Positions 17,409-26,382 of a DNA stretch of 53,546 nucleotides are shown piece after piece. Position numbers and translations under genes: made by a program. Origin of the DNA: Desulfobacter curvatus DSM 3379 (GTDB lineage: Bacteria; Desulfobacterota; Desulfobacteria; Desulfobacterales; Desulfobacteraceae); the NCBI RefSeq assembly GCF_000373985.1, contig NZ_KB893061.1:1-53546 (forward strand), in the 5' to 3' direction. Within the stretch, counting starts at the first letter, position 1; each line of letters opens with the position of its first letter. The notes beneath the pieces are model-generated. The model was not told the DNA's origin, made no database searches, and saw nothing but the letters and a program-made list of their open reading frames with translations.

Positions 17409-20087
17409 TTATGAATTTATCATTTTTTCAGCCAGTCCTATCGTACTCAGCCGCTGCCGGGCAAGCCGGGCCCAGACCGAGTCGTAGGACTGTGCTACCT
17501 GCTCAAAAGTTTCTTTTGCCTTATCCAGTGCATTGCCTTTCTGGTAGGCGTCCCCCAGCAGGAAACCGATATTGGCCTTGGCCCGGTCTCCTTCTGAAAA
17601 ATCCAGGGCTTTGGCAAAGGCATTGGCTGCCTGGCCATAGGATTTCATTTCCAGGTAAGTTGCCCCCAGCGATTTGTATGCGCTTGCCAGTATCTCGTAA
17701 TTTTCGCCGGGAGATGCGGCGAACGCCTTCACTGCACGGGCCTGGAGTTCGGACGCCGTTTTTAAGTCTGATTTTTTCCGGTAAACGCCTGCGCGAAGCA
17801 TGAGGATCTGCCCCTTCTCCAGTGCGTCTCCCCCCGCCTTATATGCCGAGACCAAAGTATCATTTGCCTTTGAAAAATTACCTTTTTCCAGATAGATTTG
17901 TCCGATTCGGGTAAGGGCCTCTACCCGGTTTTTATCCTTTGGGAATCTTTTTGTAAAAGCATACAATAGTTTTAACGCATCGTCATCTCTGCCGGACTCA
18001 TCCATGGCTTTGCCCAGTCCAAACAGAAGTGCCGCCGGCCGCTCTGCTCTTTTATAAAGTTTATAGGCGGAAATCAACTGATTAAATGCCTCTTCATAAA
18101 GCCCGGCCCGTAAATATGCCCTGCCTACATAAAAGGGAATCAGTCGGCCCCCCATTTTATTTAACTTGACCTGTTCTCTTTCATACCTCATCAATACGGA
18201 GGTATATTCATCGGCCTTCAATTGTTCTTTGAACAACGCCTCGTAGGCTTTTTGCATGAGCTTAACCGCCTCGTAGCGCAACCCCCTGGGATGGGTGGAC
18301 AACAGATCCTCAATTTCCTTGATGCACTTATCATACTCTCCATTTTTCTGATAAATTTCAGCCAGGCGCATCATGGCAATCCGGGCATAGGTATTTTCAG
18401 GAAACCGGGACTTGATCATTTCGTAAATATCAATCTTTTCAGCATCCGTTTTTAAATACCTGGCAATTCCAATGGAGGCATTGATATATCCCGGGGAGTC
18501 AGGATATTTTTCCCGGACCAGTTCGTACAGTTTGATCGCCTTTTCTTCCTGATTCTCCATGCCGTAAGCATCGCCGGCCTTACTTAAGGCCATATCAGGA
18601 TCTTTGATATCGGGATAAAGATTCAACAGCCGGATGTAATTTTCCCGGGCGCCTTTACTTAAGCCCAATTCAAAACTGGCATCTGCCGTGTATCTAAGCA
18701 GGTCAGAAGATTCATAAACCTTTTTCACATCGTTTTTTATGACATAATTAAGAACACTCAACGCGTCATAATACCGCAGGTTTCCAAAAAGGGCCTTACC
18801 ATACCCCACGCCTGCATCCGCTATATAGCCGTTGCTTATTTTGGACTCAAATACCTTTTTATACAGATTTAATGCTTTGTCGTTATATCCTCTGTCATTA
18901 TAAATTTCAGCAAGATGATACTCCACCTCAGGCATACCGGAATAGTCGGGAAAGTCTTTGGTGATGATATCAAAATACCCTTCGGCGGTTGCGCTGTTGT
19001 GCAAACGGGTATGAATCAATCCCATGGCGGCATAAGCATAGGGAAGATAGCTTGATTTGGGAAAGGCGACCATGGCGTCCTGAAACATGCGTTCTGCAGT
19101 CAAAAGCCCTGCCGGGTCATTGTTCTCAACACCCATAAAATTGACATAGGCCCTTAAATAGTAGACCTGTTCCCGGCAAAAGGGGTTTTCTTCAAACAAA
19201 TATTGCTCCAGAATGGCGCCGGCTTCTTTGTACAACTGTTTTTTAACCAGAAGCATCGCATTTTCGACTGCATTGGCCTGGCAACCCTGCAACGGATCAT
19301 CGCCCCGGTACATATCGCTGATATCGCCCTTAAAACGGCTGGCCTGGCGGGTTGGCGGTATATAAAGCGGTGGTTCCTTTAGTCTCTTTTGGGCTTTAGC
19401 CGGGCCGGAATCTTTTTGGGTGGCAGTGTCGGTTTTTTGGACAGTATCGGGGGGCTGTGCTTTTGCTGCCGGTCCGGCTTGGGGCTCGGGCGCAGGGACT
19501 TGTATTGCCGGATCACCAGTGGCCTGGGCAAGGGCTTGTTTCTCCCCGGGCTCTGTTGCCGGAACTACCGCCTGTTTCTCAGGTTGGGAAACAGCAGGAA
19601 CTGCCGTTGCTGAAGGTTTCATGACAGTCTCCGGCTGGGGCGGCGGGGTAGATTGGGGAACGGAAGGCGTAAGCATTTGGGTTTTGTTTAACACCACCGT
19701 CAACTGGTTATTGGTGGCATCAAAAGAGAATTTAATTGTTTCTTCACTGGCGTGCTTGCCCGTCACCATCAGGGCGACCACGTTGCCTTCAAGGGTTTCC
19801 ACATGGACGGATTCAAGATTGGGATTATCCTTTCCGCCAATGACAAGTCCTCTCGTAAGCGTTGCATTTTTAATGGCCACCAGGACTTCCCGCTCTCCGA
19901 CACGGATAACTTTTACAGGCGCTTTTCCGGTCATATCAACCGTCACTGAAAAGGGATGATCCTTGACATGGATTGCTTTGACAACGGGGTGTGCGGCCAT
20001 GGTTGTTGCTGTTTGAATGAACACGCAGAAAAATACGGTCCAGGCCGATGATAAAACCTTCAGGTATGTAGGGATTAATTCTCTCAT
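17409..20087 (-). CDS. Large exported TPR protein with AMIN-like N-terminal domain
   Basis: An 892-residue protein. Residues 1-31 form a signal peptide or anchor (VFFCVFIQTATTMAA). Residues 33-135 are a beta-rich domain resembling AMIN (HPFSVTVDMTGKAPVKVIRV... LTVVLNK). A Pro/Gln/Ala-rich linker spans 140-250, and about fifteen tetratricopeptide-like repeats fill 270-885 (for example VEYHLAEIYNDRGYNDKALN). Its position between two sigma-54 activators and behind its own sigma-54 promoter ties it to flagellar or cell-envelope assembly. TPR and AMIN-like domains suggest a periplasmic scaffold that may touch peptidoglycan. The exact function is not known. Confidence 0.8.
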   Translation of the reverse strand: MRELIPTYLKVLSSAWTVFFCVFIQTATTMAAHPVVKAIHVKDHPFSVTVDMTGKAPVKVIRVGEREVLVAIKNATLTRGLVIGGKDNPNLESVHVETLEGNVVALMVTGKHASEETIKFSFDATNNQLTVVLNKTQMLTPSVPQSTPPPQPETVMKPSATAVPAVSQPEKQAVVPATEPGEKQALAQATGDPAIQVPAPEPQAGPAAKAQPPDTVQKTDTATQKDSGPAKAQKRLKEPPLYIPPTRQASRFKGDISDMYRGDDPLQGCQANAVENAMLLVKKQLYKEAGAILEQYLFEENPFCREQVYYLRAYVNFMGVENNDPAGLLTAERMFQDAMVAFPKSSYLPYAYAAMGLIHTRLHNSATAEGYFDIITKDFPDYSGMPEVEYHLAEIYNDRGYNDKALNLYKKVFESKISNGYIADAGVGYGKALFGNLRYYDALSVLNYVIKNDVKKVYESSDLLRYTADASFELGLSKGARENYIRLLNLYPDIKDPDMALSKAGDAYGMENQEEKAIKLYELVREKYPDSPGYINASIGIARYLKTDAEKIDIYEMIKSRFPENTYARIAMMRLAEIYQKNGEYDKCIKEIEDLLSTHPRGLRYEAVKLMQKAYEALFKEQLKADEYTSVLMRYEREQVKLNKMGGRLIPFYVGRAYLRAGLYEEAFNQLISAYKLYKRAERPAALLFGLGKAMDESGRDDDALKLLYAFTKRFPKDKNRVEALTRIGQIYLEKGNFSKANDTLVSAYKAGGDALEKGQILMLRAGVYRKKSDLKTASELQARAVKAFAASPGENYEILASAYKSLGATYLEMKSYGQAANAFAKALDFSEGDRAKANIGFLLGDAYQKGNALDKAKETFEQVAQSYDSVWARLARQRLSTIGLAEKMINS

Positions 20088-20130
20088 GGCATATTAATAT
20101 CCAAAAGGGTTCATGGTTGGAGAATTAAAC

Positions 20131-20146
20131 AGCAAGTAATGTGCCA
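20131..20146 (-). promoter_or_regulatory. Sigma-54 promoter upstream of the TPR-regulator operon
   Basis: The minus strand reads TGGCACATTACTTGCT, a perfect TGGCAC-N5-TTGC match with correct -24/-12 spacing. It lies 44 bases upstream of the TPR gene start and would also transcribe the FlgR-like regulator. The receiver-less activator gene ends 160 bases further upstream. Confidence 0.85.
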
Positions 20147-20307
20147 TACCCAGACTTATTGTGACTTTCATATAAACAGCCATGGGCTGATCTGACATAT
20201 CAGCTGCCAGGCATAGTCCACAACAAAGCTTGAAAGATCTGAGTAACTTACCCAGACTTTCTTATAAAAAAACCTGGACAGGATGTGGGGATTTCCGGCG
20301 GCAGGTG

Positions 20308-21363
20308 TCAAAAAACCGGCATCTCATCTTCCGGTTCAATATCCATTTTTTTTATCTTCTCAACCAGGGTTGTCCTGTTCATTTTCAGCATTTCGGCGGC
20401 CTTGGCTTTTACCCATCCGGTTTTATTCAAGGCATGGGTAATCAACGCCTTTTGATACGATTCCACTGCCTCATTAAAACCGATGTCGTTCCGGAATACG
20501 CCAGCCACACATATCGGGGTGGCATCTGTCCCGGCATCGGTCATACAGCCCGGCAGATCAGCTATGCTGACGGTATCTGTTTCCACCAGGACCGACAGCC
20601 GTTCCACCAGATTTTCCAGTTCCCTGATATTGCCGGGCCATTCATAGGTCTGAAGCACCTGTTTTACCGAATCTGGAAATATTTTGGGCTTGTATTCGGT
20701 ATTGCGCCGTGCGAAACCGGACTGGAAATGGTCCACCAGGGGCATGATATCTTCAGGGCGTTCCCGCAGGGGCAGGATTTTGATGGGAATCACATTAAGG
20801 CGGTAATACAGATCTTCCCTGAATTCGTTATCCTCTATGGCGGCGGTCAGGTTTTTGTTGGTGGCGGATATTACCCTGATATCCACCGATATGGTCTGGG
20901 AGCCGCCCACCCGCTCGAACCGTCTTTCCTGCAAAGCACGTAATAGTTTTACCTGCAGATCCGGGCTCATGTCTCCGATCTCATCCAGGAAAATCGTCCC
21001 TTTATCGGCAATTTCAAATCGTCCGGTCCGTGCCCGGTGGGCGCCGGTAAATGCGCCTTTCTCATGACCGAACAACTCACTTTCGAGAAGTTCGCTGGGA
21101 ATGGCCCCGCAATTGATTACCACCATGGGGCCGTCTTTTCTTGCTGAATTTTTGTGGATGGCCCGGGCAATAAGTTCCTTGCCTGTACCGCTTTCTCCCG
21201 TGATAAGCACTGATGCGTCAGAGCGCGCAACTTTACGCACCCGTTCGAGCACGGCCATCAGTCCTTTACTCACGCCGGCAATGCCGTTGCGGTTAAAACC
21301 CGATGCATTTCTCGGCGATACATCAACAGCGCCTGTTGTTTTTTCGGCAGTTGCTTGGACCAT
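20308..21363 (-). CDS. Sigma-54 activator without receiver domain (FleQ/FlrA-like role)
   Basis: A 351-residue AAA+ activator with only about 28 residues before the ATPase domain. Walker A GESGTGKE, GAFTGA, the FLDEIGD Walker B motif and the arginine-finger region ENEFREDLYYRLNVIPI-like block are present, and the C-terminal HTH is GWVKAKAAEMLKMNRTTLVEKI. Lacking a sensory domain, it is either constitutive or controlled by a partner protein or nucleotide. It is 9 bases downstream of cheY and upstream of the TPR sigma-54 promoter, so it could be the top flagellar activator. Confidence 0.85.
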   Translation of the reverse strand: MVQATAEKTTGAVDVSPRNASGFNRNGIAGVSKGLMAVLERVRKVARSDASVLITGESGTGKELIARAIHKNSARKDGPMVVINCGAIPSELLESELFGHEKGAFTGAHRARTGRFEIADKGTIFLDEIGDMSPDLQVKLLRALQERRFERVGGSQTISVDIRVISATNKNLTAAIEDNEFREDLYYRLNVIPIKILPLRERPEDIMPLVDHFQSGFARRNTEYKPKIFPDSVKQVLQTYEWPGNIRELENLVERLSVLVETDTVSIADLPGCMTDAGTDATPICVAGVFRNDIGFNEAVESYQKALITHALNKTGWVKAKAAEMLKMNRTTLVEKIKKMDIEPEDEMPVF

Positions 21364-21372
21364 AGGGCTTTA

Positions 21373-21747
21373 TTACTTAAGGATCTTTTTGAGTTTGTCG
21401 GAAATCGCCTCTGCCGTAAACGGCTTGACCACGTAATTGGAGACACCGGCTTGTACGGCTTCTATGACGTTTTGTTTCTGGGCCTCTGCCGTGACCATCA
21501 AGAAAGGTGCTTTTTGGTACTGGGTGCTTGCCCGCACCTTTTTGAGCAGTTCCAGGCCTGTCATTTTGGGCATGTTCCAGTCGGAAATAATCAGATCAAT
21601 CTCCTGGCTTTCAAGGACGTCCCACGCCGTTGTTCCATCATCGGCCTCCACCAGATTTTTAAAACCAAGCTGTTTTAAAATATTCTTCAGAATACGGCGC
21701 ATGGTCGCAAAATCGTCAACTATCAAAATCTTGATGGATGTGTCCAT
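21373..21747 (-). CDS. cheY: Chemotaxis response regulator CheY
   Basis: A 124-residue single-domain receiver. Acidic residues D11 and D12, phospho-acceptor D56 (SDWNMPKMTG), T86 and K108 (VVKPF) are all in place, so it should be phosphorylated by CheA and bind the switch. I chose the ATG at 21747, which has AGGAGG eight bases upstream; a further in-frame start at 21783 would add 12 residues. It lies between cheX and the sigma-54 activator. Confidence 0.92.
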   Translation of the reverse strand: MDTSIKILIVDDFATMRRILKNILKQLGFKNLVEADDGTTAWDVLESQEIDLIISDWNMPKMTGLELLKKVRASTQYQKAPFLMVTAEAQKQNVIEAVQAGVSNYVVKPFTAEAISDKLKKILK

Positions 21748-21786
21748 TGCCACATTTTCCTCCTTAATTGGATTGAAACCCATCTT

Positions 21787-22248
21787 CTATCTTTCAAAAC
21801 ATACCTCAATTGTAAATTCTCCACCATCGGTCTGGAAAGGGATCGCGATTTTAGGGCCATTCCCATAGTGCCTGATGGTATGTCTTCTCCCCGTGATCAC
21901 TGATGGTATGGCAGCCTTGAACACCTTGCCTATTTCATCAAGTTCCCGCCGGGCCTGTCCTGAAATCATATTTGTCAATTCCCCAACGGCATCGGCGATA
22001 TCATCGTTGAGCGTGTCTATTTTTTCTCCGAACATGTTGGAGACAACCGTTAAAATACATTTTTCTTCAAAGGTTACGGCAATGGTGCCTTGGGCGACGC
22101 CGGTCAGTCCCATGACGCCGGTCACATCACCCACGGCGATATTATCTTTTTTTAAATAGGGTTTTCCCGCCGAAACCGTTATAAAAGCCATTGTTTCCAA
22201 TACGTTAATGGTTGCATTGATGAATGGATTTATCAGTGTAACATCCAA
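21787..22248 (-). CDS. cheX: CheY-P phosphatase CheX
   Basis: A 153-residue CheC/CheX-family protein. The catalytic pair is seen as E90 and N93 in GELTNMISG, followed by an RRELDEIG helix; only one such motif is present, as in CheX rather than CheC. It would dephosphorylate the CheY encoded just downstream. It has AGGTGTTG upstream and begins the cheX-cheY-activator set. Confidence 0.87.
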   Translation of the reverse strand: MDVTLINPFINATINVLETMAFITVSAGKPYLKKDNIAVGDVTGVMGLTGVAQGTIAVTFEEKCILTVVSNMFGEKIDTLNDDIADAVGELTNMISGQARRELDEIGKVFKAAIPSVITGRRHTIRHYGNGPKIAIPFQTDGGEFTIEVCFER

Positions 22249-22312
22249 TGAACAACACCTCCAGCCAGTTTAAATTTCACCCGACAACCTGATTTATATG
22301 ACGTCAGGGCAA

Positions 22313-22666
22313 TTAATCAGAGCCTTCAATATTATACAAAACCAACGTTTTCAGATGGGTATACGTATCTACGTCCATGGACTCAAACTCTACAGCGAAT
22401 CCGGCGTCCGTGTGCCTGACGATTCGTCCCTGAATTTCCAGTTTGAGATCGTCTAATCCTCCGGACAGATAAACATTCACCTGGCACACCGTGTCCAAGG
22501 ATGGTCGCTTGTCTGTCTTGACAAACACGCCCCTCTGGCTCAAATCCTTTGAATGGGCCTCAAACTGTACTTTTTGTTCGGACTCATCAAGCATATGGAT
22601 TTCGATTTTGGTTGTAAAAAGTACCCTGGAATATTTTCGCCTGTCGTCTTTGTCTGAAATGCTCAA
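22313..22666 (-). CDS. PilZ domain protein (c-di-GMP receptor)
   Basis: A 117-residue protein made almost entirely of one PilZ domain. The RxxxR motif is R10-x3-R14 (RRKYSR) and the DxSxxG motif is in KDLSQRGVFV, so the residues that bind cyclic di-GMP are intact. The neighbourhood (CheX/CheY and an HD-GYP protein) suggests it links cyclic di-GMP to motility. It is separated from cheX by 64 bases. Confidence 0.88.
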   Translation of the reverse strand: MSISDKDDRRKYSRVLFTTKIEIHMLDESEQKVQFEAHSKDLSQRGVFVKTDKRPSLDTVCQVNVYLSGGLDDLKLEIQGRIVRHTDAGFAVEFESMDVDTYTHLKTLVLYNIEGSD

Positions 22667-22758
22667 TGCAATTTAACTCCACGCTGAAAGATATAAATTG
22701 TTTTAACTCAATAAATTTCTAGGTTAGATTAGCATATTTCATTTTCAGGCTCAAGCCA

Positions 22759-24285
22759 TTAAAAATCATCCGGCAGGTCTTGATTTGCCACCTGCAGGAA
22801 AACATCTACCACATCAGGGTCAAACTGGGTACCTGAATTTTTAATTATAATGTCGATGACGACATTCTTATCTATTTTTTTCCGGTAGGCCCTGTCCGAG
22901 GCCATGGCGTCATAACTGTCGGCAACCGATAATATCCTAGCAAGCTTAGGAATCTGTCCGCCTTTAAGGCCGTCGGGATATCCCCTGCCGTCAAAACGTT
23001 CGTGGTGATGCCGGATAATCTGCGCTTCTCTGCCCCACAGCCCCAGCTTGCTTATAATATCAGCGCCGATGGCAGGATGCTCTTTTATTTTTTCGTATTC
23101 ATCTCCGGTAAGGCGTCCGGGCTTTAAAAGAATATCATCCCTGATACCTATTTTACCGATGTCATGAAGGCTGCCTGCCACATTGATCATGTCCAGTTCT
23201 TCTTCAGTACATCCCATTTCCTCGGCAATGATATGGGCGACTTTGGCTACTCTGGTGGAGTGCTTGCGGGTGTAAAGATCCCGGACCTCAAGGGCCGTAA
23301 CAAACGCAAACAGGGTTGAAAACAAATTTTCATATATATTTTCATATAAAGCGATATTCTCAATTCCCGAGGCGGCTTTCTGGGTGATAAAGTTTAAATA
23401 GTAAATATCCTGCTCTCCAAAAAAACGCGGTCCTTGGAAAATATACGCCGAAACAACACCGAAAATTTTATCCCGGATTTTCAATGGCGCAACCATAAAG
23501 GAGCCCACCTGACCTTCCATTGATGGGATGCCTGTCGCATTTGTGATAAGACAGGGCGTGTAAACGCTTCCCAGCGACTCTATGATAAATGTTTTTTCCT
23601 GTTCGGGAATATCTATGGAATGGGATACCGGGCATTTTTTATTTTTCGCACCGGCTTTGTCTACAAGGACCAGGGAACTGTCCTGTTCTGAATAAACATG
23701 AAAGAAGACCCGGTCCGCCTTGAGTTCTTCGACGCCTAACCGGACGACCTTGTTAAAAATTTCGTAACTGGAATCAATGGCGGCAAAATCCTCCATGATC
23801 CGGTTTAAGGTGTTGACTTCCGCTACTTTTTTGACCAGCTCGTTGTTGAGCCGGCGCAGGCGTTCCTGACGTTCCACCTCTTCCTTTAGGATCAGATTTT
23901 CAACAAAAAGCCCGCGTTCCCGCAATATCCTGCGCAGAGTCAGCTCCATCTGTTCGAGGTTCACCGGCTTGATCAGGTAATCCACAACGCCGTTTTTCAG
24001 GGTCTGGATGGTATTTTCAAGGGAAGGATACCCGGTCATCACCACAACCGGCAGCGTACTGTCAATATGGCGGATTTGTTCGGCCAGTTCGAGTCCGTCC
24101 ATCACAGGCATATTGATATCGGTGAAAACGCAATCTATTCTTTCCCGGTTAACAATATCCAGGGCGTTTTCCCCGTTTCCTGCAGTATATATCTGGTAGC
24201 CTTTTCTTTCAAAAAATCCTTCGGTGACATCCAGAATGCCGCTTTCGTCATCCACCACTAGGATTTTAATATTGTCCTTGTCCAT
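22759..24285 (-). CDS. Response regulator with GAF-like and HD-GYP domains (c-di-GMP phosphodiesterase)
   Basis: A 508-residue protein. The receiver domain (1-122) has D12, D13 and phospho-acceptor D56 and a conserved YLIKP lysine. A GAF-like sensory region covers about 155-310. The HD-GYP domain (about 325-500) carries H374-D375 in HDIGKIGIRDD, HHHERFDGRGYPDGLKGG with GYP at 435-437, and DSYDAM. All metal ligands expected of active phosphodiesterases appear present. It probably lowers cyclic di-GMP in response to a partner kinase that is not in the window. It stands upstream of the PilZ gene. Confidence 0.92.
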   Translation of the reverse strand: MDKDNIKILVVDDESGILDVTEGFFERKGYQIYTAGNGENALDIVNRERIDCVFTDINMPVMDGLELAEQIRHIDSTLPVVVMTGYPSLENTIQTLKNGVVDYLIKPVNLEQMELTLRRILRERGLFVENLILKEEVERQERLRRLNNELVKKVAEVNTLNRIMEDFAAIDSSYEIFNKVVRLGVEELKADRVFFHVYSEQDSSLVLVDKAGAKNKKCPVSHSIDIPEQEKTFIIESLGSVYTPCLITNATGIPSMEGQVGSFMVAPLKIRDKIFGVVSAYIFQGPRFFGEQDIYYLNFITQKAASGIENIALYENIYENLFSTLFAFVTALEVRDLYTRKHSTRVAKVAHIIAEEMGCTEEELDMINVAGSLHDIGKIGIRDDILLKPGRLTGDEYEKIKEHPAIGADIISKLGLWGREAQIIRHHHERFDGRGYPDGLKGGQIPKLARILSVADSYDAMASDRAYRKKIDKNVVIDIIIKNSGTQFDPDVVDVFLQVANQDLPDDF

Positions 24286-24428
24286 CCATCTCGACCTGTT
24301 GTTAATCGGAATTCACCTAAAATTTACATGTATACGAAACCCCATCTTTTATCAACCAAAATCAAATTGTCTAAGATTCCAACGAAGTCTGCGCAAAGAG
24401 AATTTAATTTGCATTTTTTGTATTTGCT

Positions 24429-24443
24429 AAGAATAATATTCTT
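24429..24443 (+). promoter_or_regulatory. 15-bp palindrome overlapping the lrp-family promoter
   Basis: AAGAATAATATTCTT has perfect 7-bp arms around one central base. Its right edge overlaps the -35 hexamer TTGACT, so a bound protein would block the promoter. It is a candidate autoregulatory site for the Lrp/AsnC protein. Confidence 0.5.
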
Positions 24444-24470
24444 GACTTTGTGTAAAACAGAGAATATCCT
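24442..24470 (+). promoter_or_regulatory. Sigma-70-type promoter for the lrp-lysA pair
   Basis: TTGACT (24442-24447) and TATCCT (24465-24470) are spaced by 17 bases. Transcription would start about 48 bases before the Lrp-family gene. Confidence 0.5.
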
Positions 24471-24524
24471 TTCACAAACATAAAACTTATGTGATAAATT
24501 TAACATAAATTGAATATTATTGGT

Positions 24525-24983
24525 ATGGATAAAACTGACCTGGAAATTCTTAAAATCTTGCAGAAAAAAGCCAGGATCCCCAATGTTGAGGTTGCCAGAG
24601 CCATTGGTATGGCCCCGTCTGCAGTGCTTGAGCGAATTAAAAAACTGGAGGCAAAAAAGATTATCCAGGGCTATGAGGTGCGCCTGAACCCGGATATGTT
24701 CGGCGGTGCCATGACCGCCTTTGTCAGCATCCAGGTGACCCGACCGTCCAAGATCCGGGAAACCGGCGAACAGTTGGCAACCATTGAACAGGTCCAGGAA
24801 GTCCATTATCTGGCAGGTGGAGACGCCTTGATGATTAAAATAAAAGTGTCCGGCAACAATGAGCTGGACGAACTGATACAAACCCGGATCGCCGATGTGA
24901 GCAGCGTAAAGGCGACCAAGACATCTATTGTGCTTTCCACATTTAAAGAAAGCGCCAAGATTAAACTGCCGGATGACGTCTAA
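24525..24983 (+). CDS. Lrp/AsnC-family transcriptional regulator
   Basis: A 152-residue regulator with an N-terminal winged HTH (MDKTDLEILKILQKKARIPN... AIGMAPSAVLERIKKLEAK) and a C-terminal RAM ligand-binding domain (GGAMTAFVSIQVTRPSKI... EVHYLAGGDALMIKIKV). These proteins sense amino acids. The ATG at 24525 is chosen because the family begins MDxxDxxIL; no strong ribosome site is seen. A decarboxylase of the lysine pathway follows after 24 bases, so the effector may be lysine or a related amino acid. Confidence 0.88.
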   Translation: MDKTDLEILKILQKKARIPNVEVARAIGMAPSAVLERIKKLEAKKIIQGYEVRLNPDMFGGAMTAFVSIQVTRPSKIRETGEQLATIEQVQEVHYLAGGDALMIKIKVSGNNELDELIQTRIADVSSVKATKTSIVLSTFKESAKIKLPDDV

Positions 24984-25007
24984 TTTAAAAATAAAGGAAT
25001 TATTATC

Positions 25008-26276
25008 ATGCCCATGTCACCTGAATTCAAAGAGAGGCTATCAAAGGTGGTTCTGGATGCCGTAGCAGCCTTTGGCAGCCCTTTTCACATCTACGATGAA
25101 ACCGGGATCGTTCAAACATGCCGGGCCCTGAACAACGCATTTGCCCCTATTGACGGATTCAAGGAGTATTTTGCCGTAAAAGGACTGCCGAACCCCACGG
25201 TGATGGCGCTTCTCAAAGCCCAGGGGTTTGGGTTTGACTGCTCTTCTGTGCCGGAAATAGAGCTGGCTCGTAAAGTCGGAAGCAATGCCGACGATATCAT
25301 GTTTACCTCTAACAACACCACCCGGGCACAGCTGGAAGCGGCCATGGACAATGGCGGCAGCATCATAAACCTGGATGATATCTCCTTGATTGCAAAACTG
25401 CCGGCTGTACCTGATTTGCTTTGTTTCAGATACAATCCCGGCGCGACACGGCAGGGGAACGACATTATCGGTAAACCTGAAGAAGCCAAATACGGTCTGA
25501 CCCGGGACCAGATTTTTTCAGCCTATGGCCAGGCCCTGGACCTTGGCGTCAGGCGTTTTGGTCTGCATACCATGATGGCCTCCAATGAACTTAATTACCA
25601 ATACATGATTGACACGGCGGACATGCTGCTGGAGCTGGTGGAAGATGTAAGCAGTGCCCTTGATATCCGGTTTGAATTCATTAATATCGGCGGCGGGTTA
25701 GGCATTCCCTACACCCCGGATGCCAAACCATTCAATCTGGAAGGTATGGCCGGCGGCATTATCGCTTCCTTTGAGGCTTTTAAAGCGAAAAACGGCTGGG
25801 TACCCAAATTGTATATGGAAAGTGCCCGGTATATCACCGGTCCTCACGGTGTCCTTGTCACCTCGGTGATCAATCATAAAAATACCTACCGCAACTATGT
25901 GGGTGTGGATGCATCCATGTCGGCATTGATGCGCCCCGGGATGTATGGGGCATACCATCACATTCACATCCATGACAAACCGGAATCAGCCCCCTTAAAA
26001 ACAGTGGATGTCGTTGGTGCACTATGTGAGAATAATGACAAGTTTTCCATTCAAAGGCAATTGCCCGAAACCCGTGAAGGCGACATCCTGATTATCCATG
26101 ACACCGGGGCCCACGGACATGCCATGGGATTTAACTACAACGGCCAGCTTCGTCCCAAGGAACTTCTGCTTAAAACCGACGGCAGCATTGAACTGATCCG
26201 GCGGGCAGAGACCATGGATGATTATTTTGCCACATTAAATTTTGAGCCCAGAGCCATCACACCGAACCAAGGCTGA
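25008..26276 (+). CDS. lysA: Diaminopimelate decarboxylase-like PLP enzyme
   Basis: A 422-residue fold-type III PLP decarboxylase, best matching LysA, which converts meso-diaminopimelate to lysine. The PLP lysine is K58 in FAVKGLPNP, H187 lies in GLHTMMAS, the phosphate-binding loop is GGGLGIPY (228-235), the active-site cysteine is C340 in CENNDK, and a GAHGHAMGFNYNGQLRP block ends the barrel. Several motifs differ from classical LysA (CSSVPEIELA for VVSGGEL, SARYITG for PGRxIVG), so this is a divergent branch; another amino-acid decarboxylase activity is possible. The gene follows the Lrp-family regulator in the same unit. Confidence 0.75.
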   Translation: MPMSPEFKERLSKVVLDAVAAFGSPFHIYDETGIVQTCRALNNAFAPIDGFKEYFAVKGLPNPTVMALLKAQGFGFDCSSVPEIELARKVGSNADDIMFTSNNTTRAQLEAAMDNGGSIINLDDISLIAKLPAVPDLLCFRYNPGATRQGNDIIGKPEEAKYGLTRDQIFSAYGQALDLGVRRFGLHTMMASNELNYQYMIDTADMLLELVEDVSSALDIRFEFINIGGGLGIPYTPDAKPFNLEGMAGGIIASFEAFKAKNGWVPKLYMESARYITGPHGVLVTSVINHKNTYRNYVGVDASMSALMRPGMYGAYHHIHIHDKPESAPLKTVDVVGALCENNDKFSIQRQLPETREGDILIIHDTGAHGHAMGFNYNGQLRPKELLLKTDGSIELIRRAETMDDYFATLNFEPRAITPNQG

Positions 26277-26293
26277 TGATCAAAATAAAAATA

Positions 26294-26306
26294 ATTGATT
26301 ATCAAT
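26294..26306. promoter_or_regulatory. Palindrome upstream of the CoA-transferase gene
   Basis: ATTGATTATCAAT: perfect 6-bp arms around one base, 77 bases before the gene. The half sites resemble FNR sites (TTGAT / ATCAA) but the spacing of one base is wrong for FNR, so the binder is unknown. Confidence 0.3.
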
Positions 26307-26382
26307 CCAAATTGTGGTTTGCTTTAGCCTGTATATGGCCTAAAAATTTCGACTCTGGCATTGACCCGGCAGGAGAAATAGC

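Noticed and set aside
26345..26380. TGGCATTGACCCGGCA before the CoA-transferase gene as a sigma-54 promoter
   Set aside because: GG and GC spacing fits, but the -12 box is poor and the start site would fall on the start codon itself.
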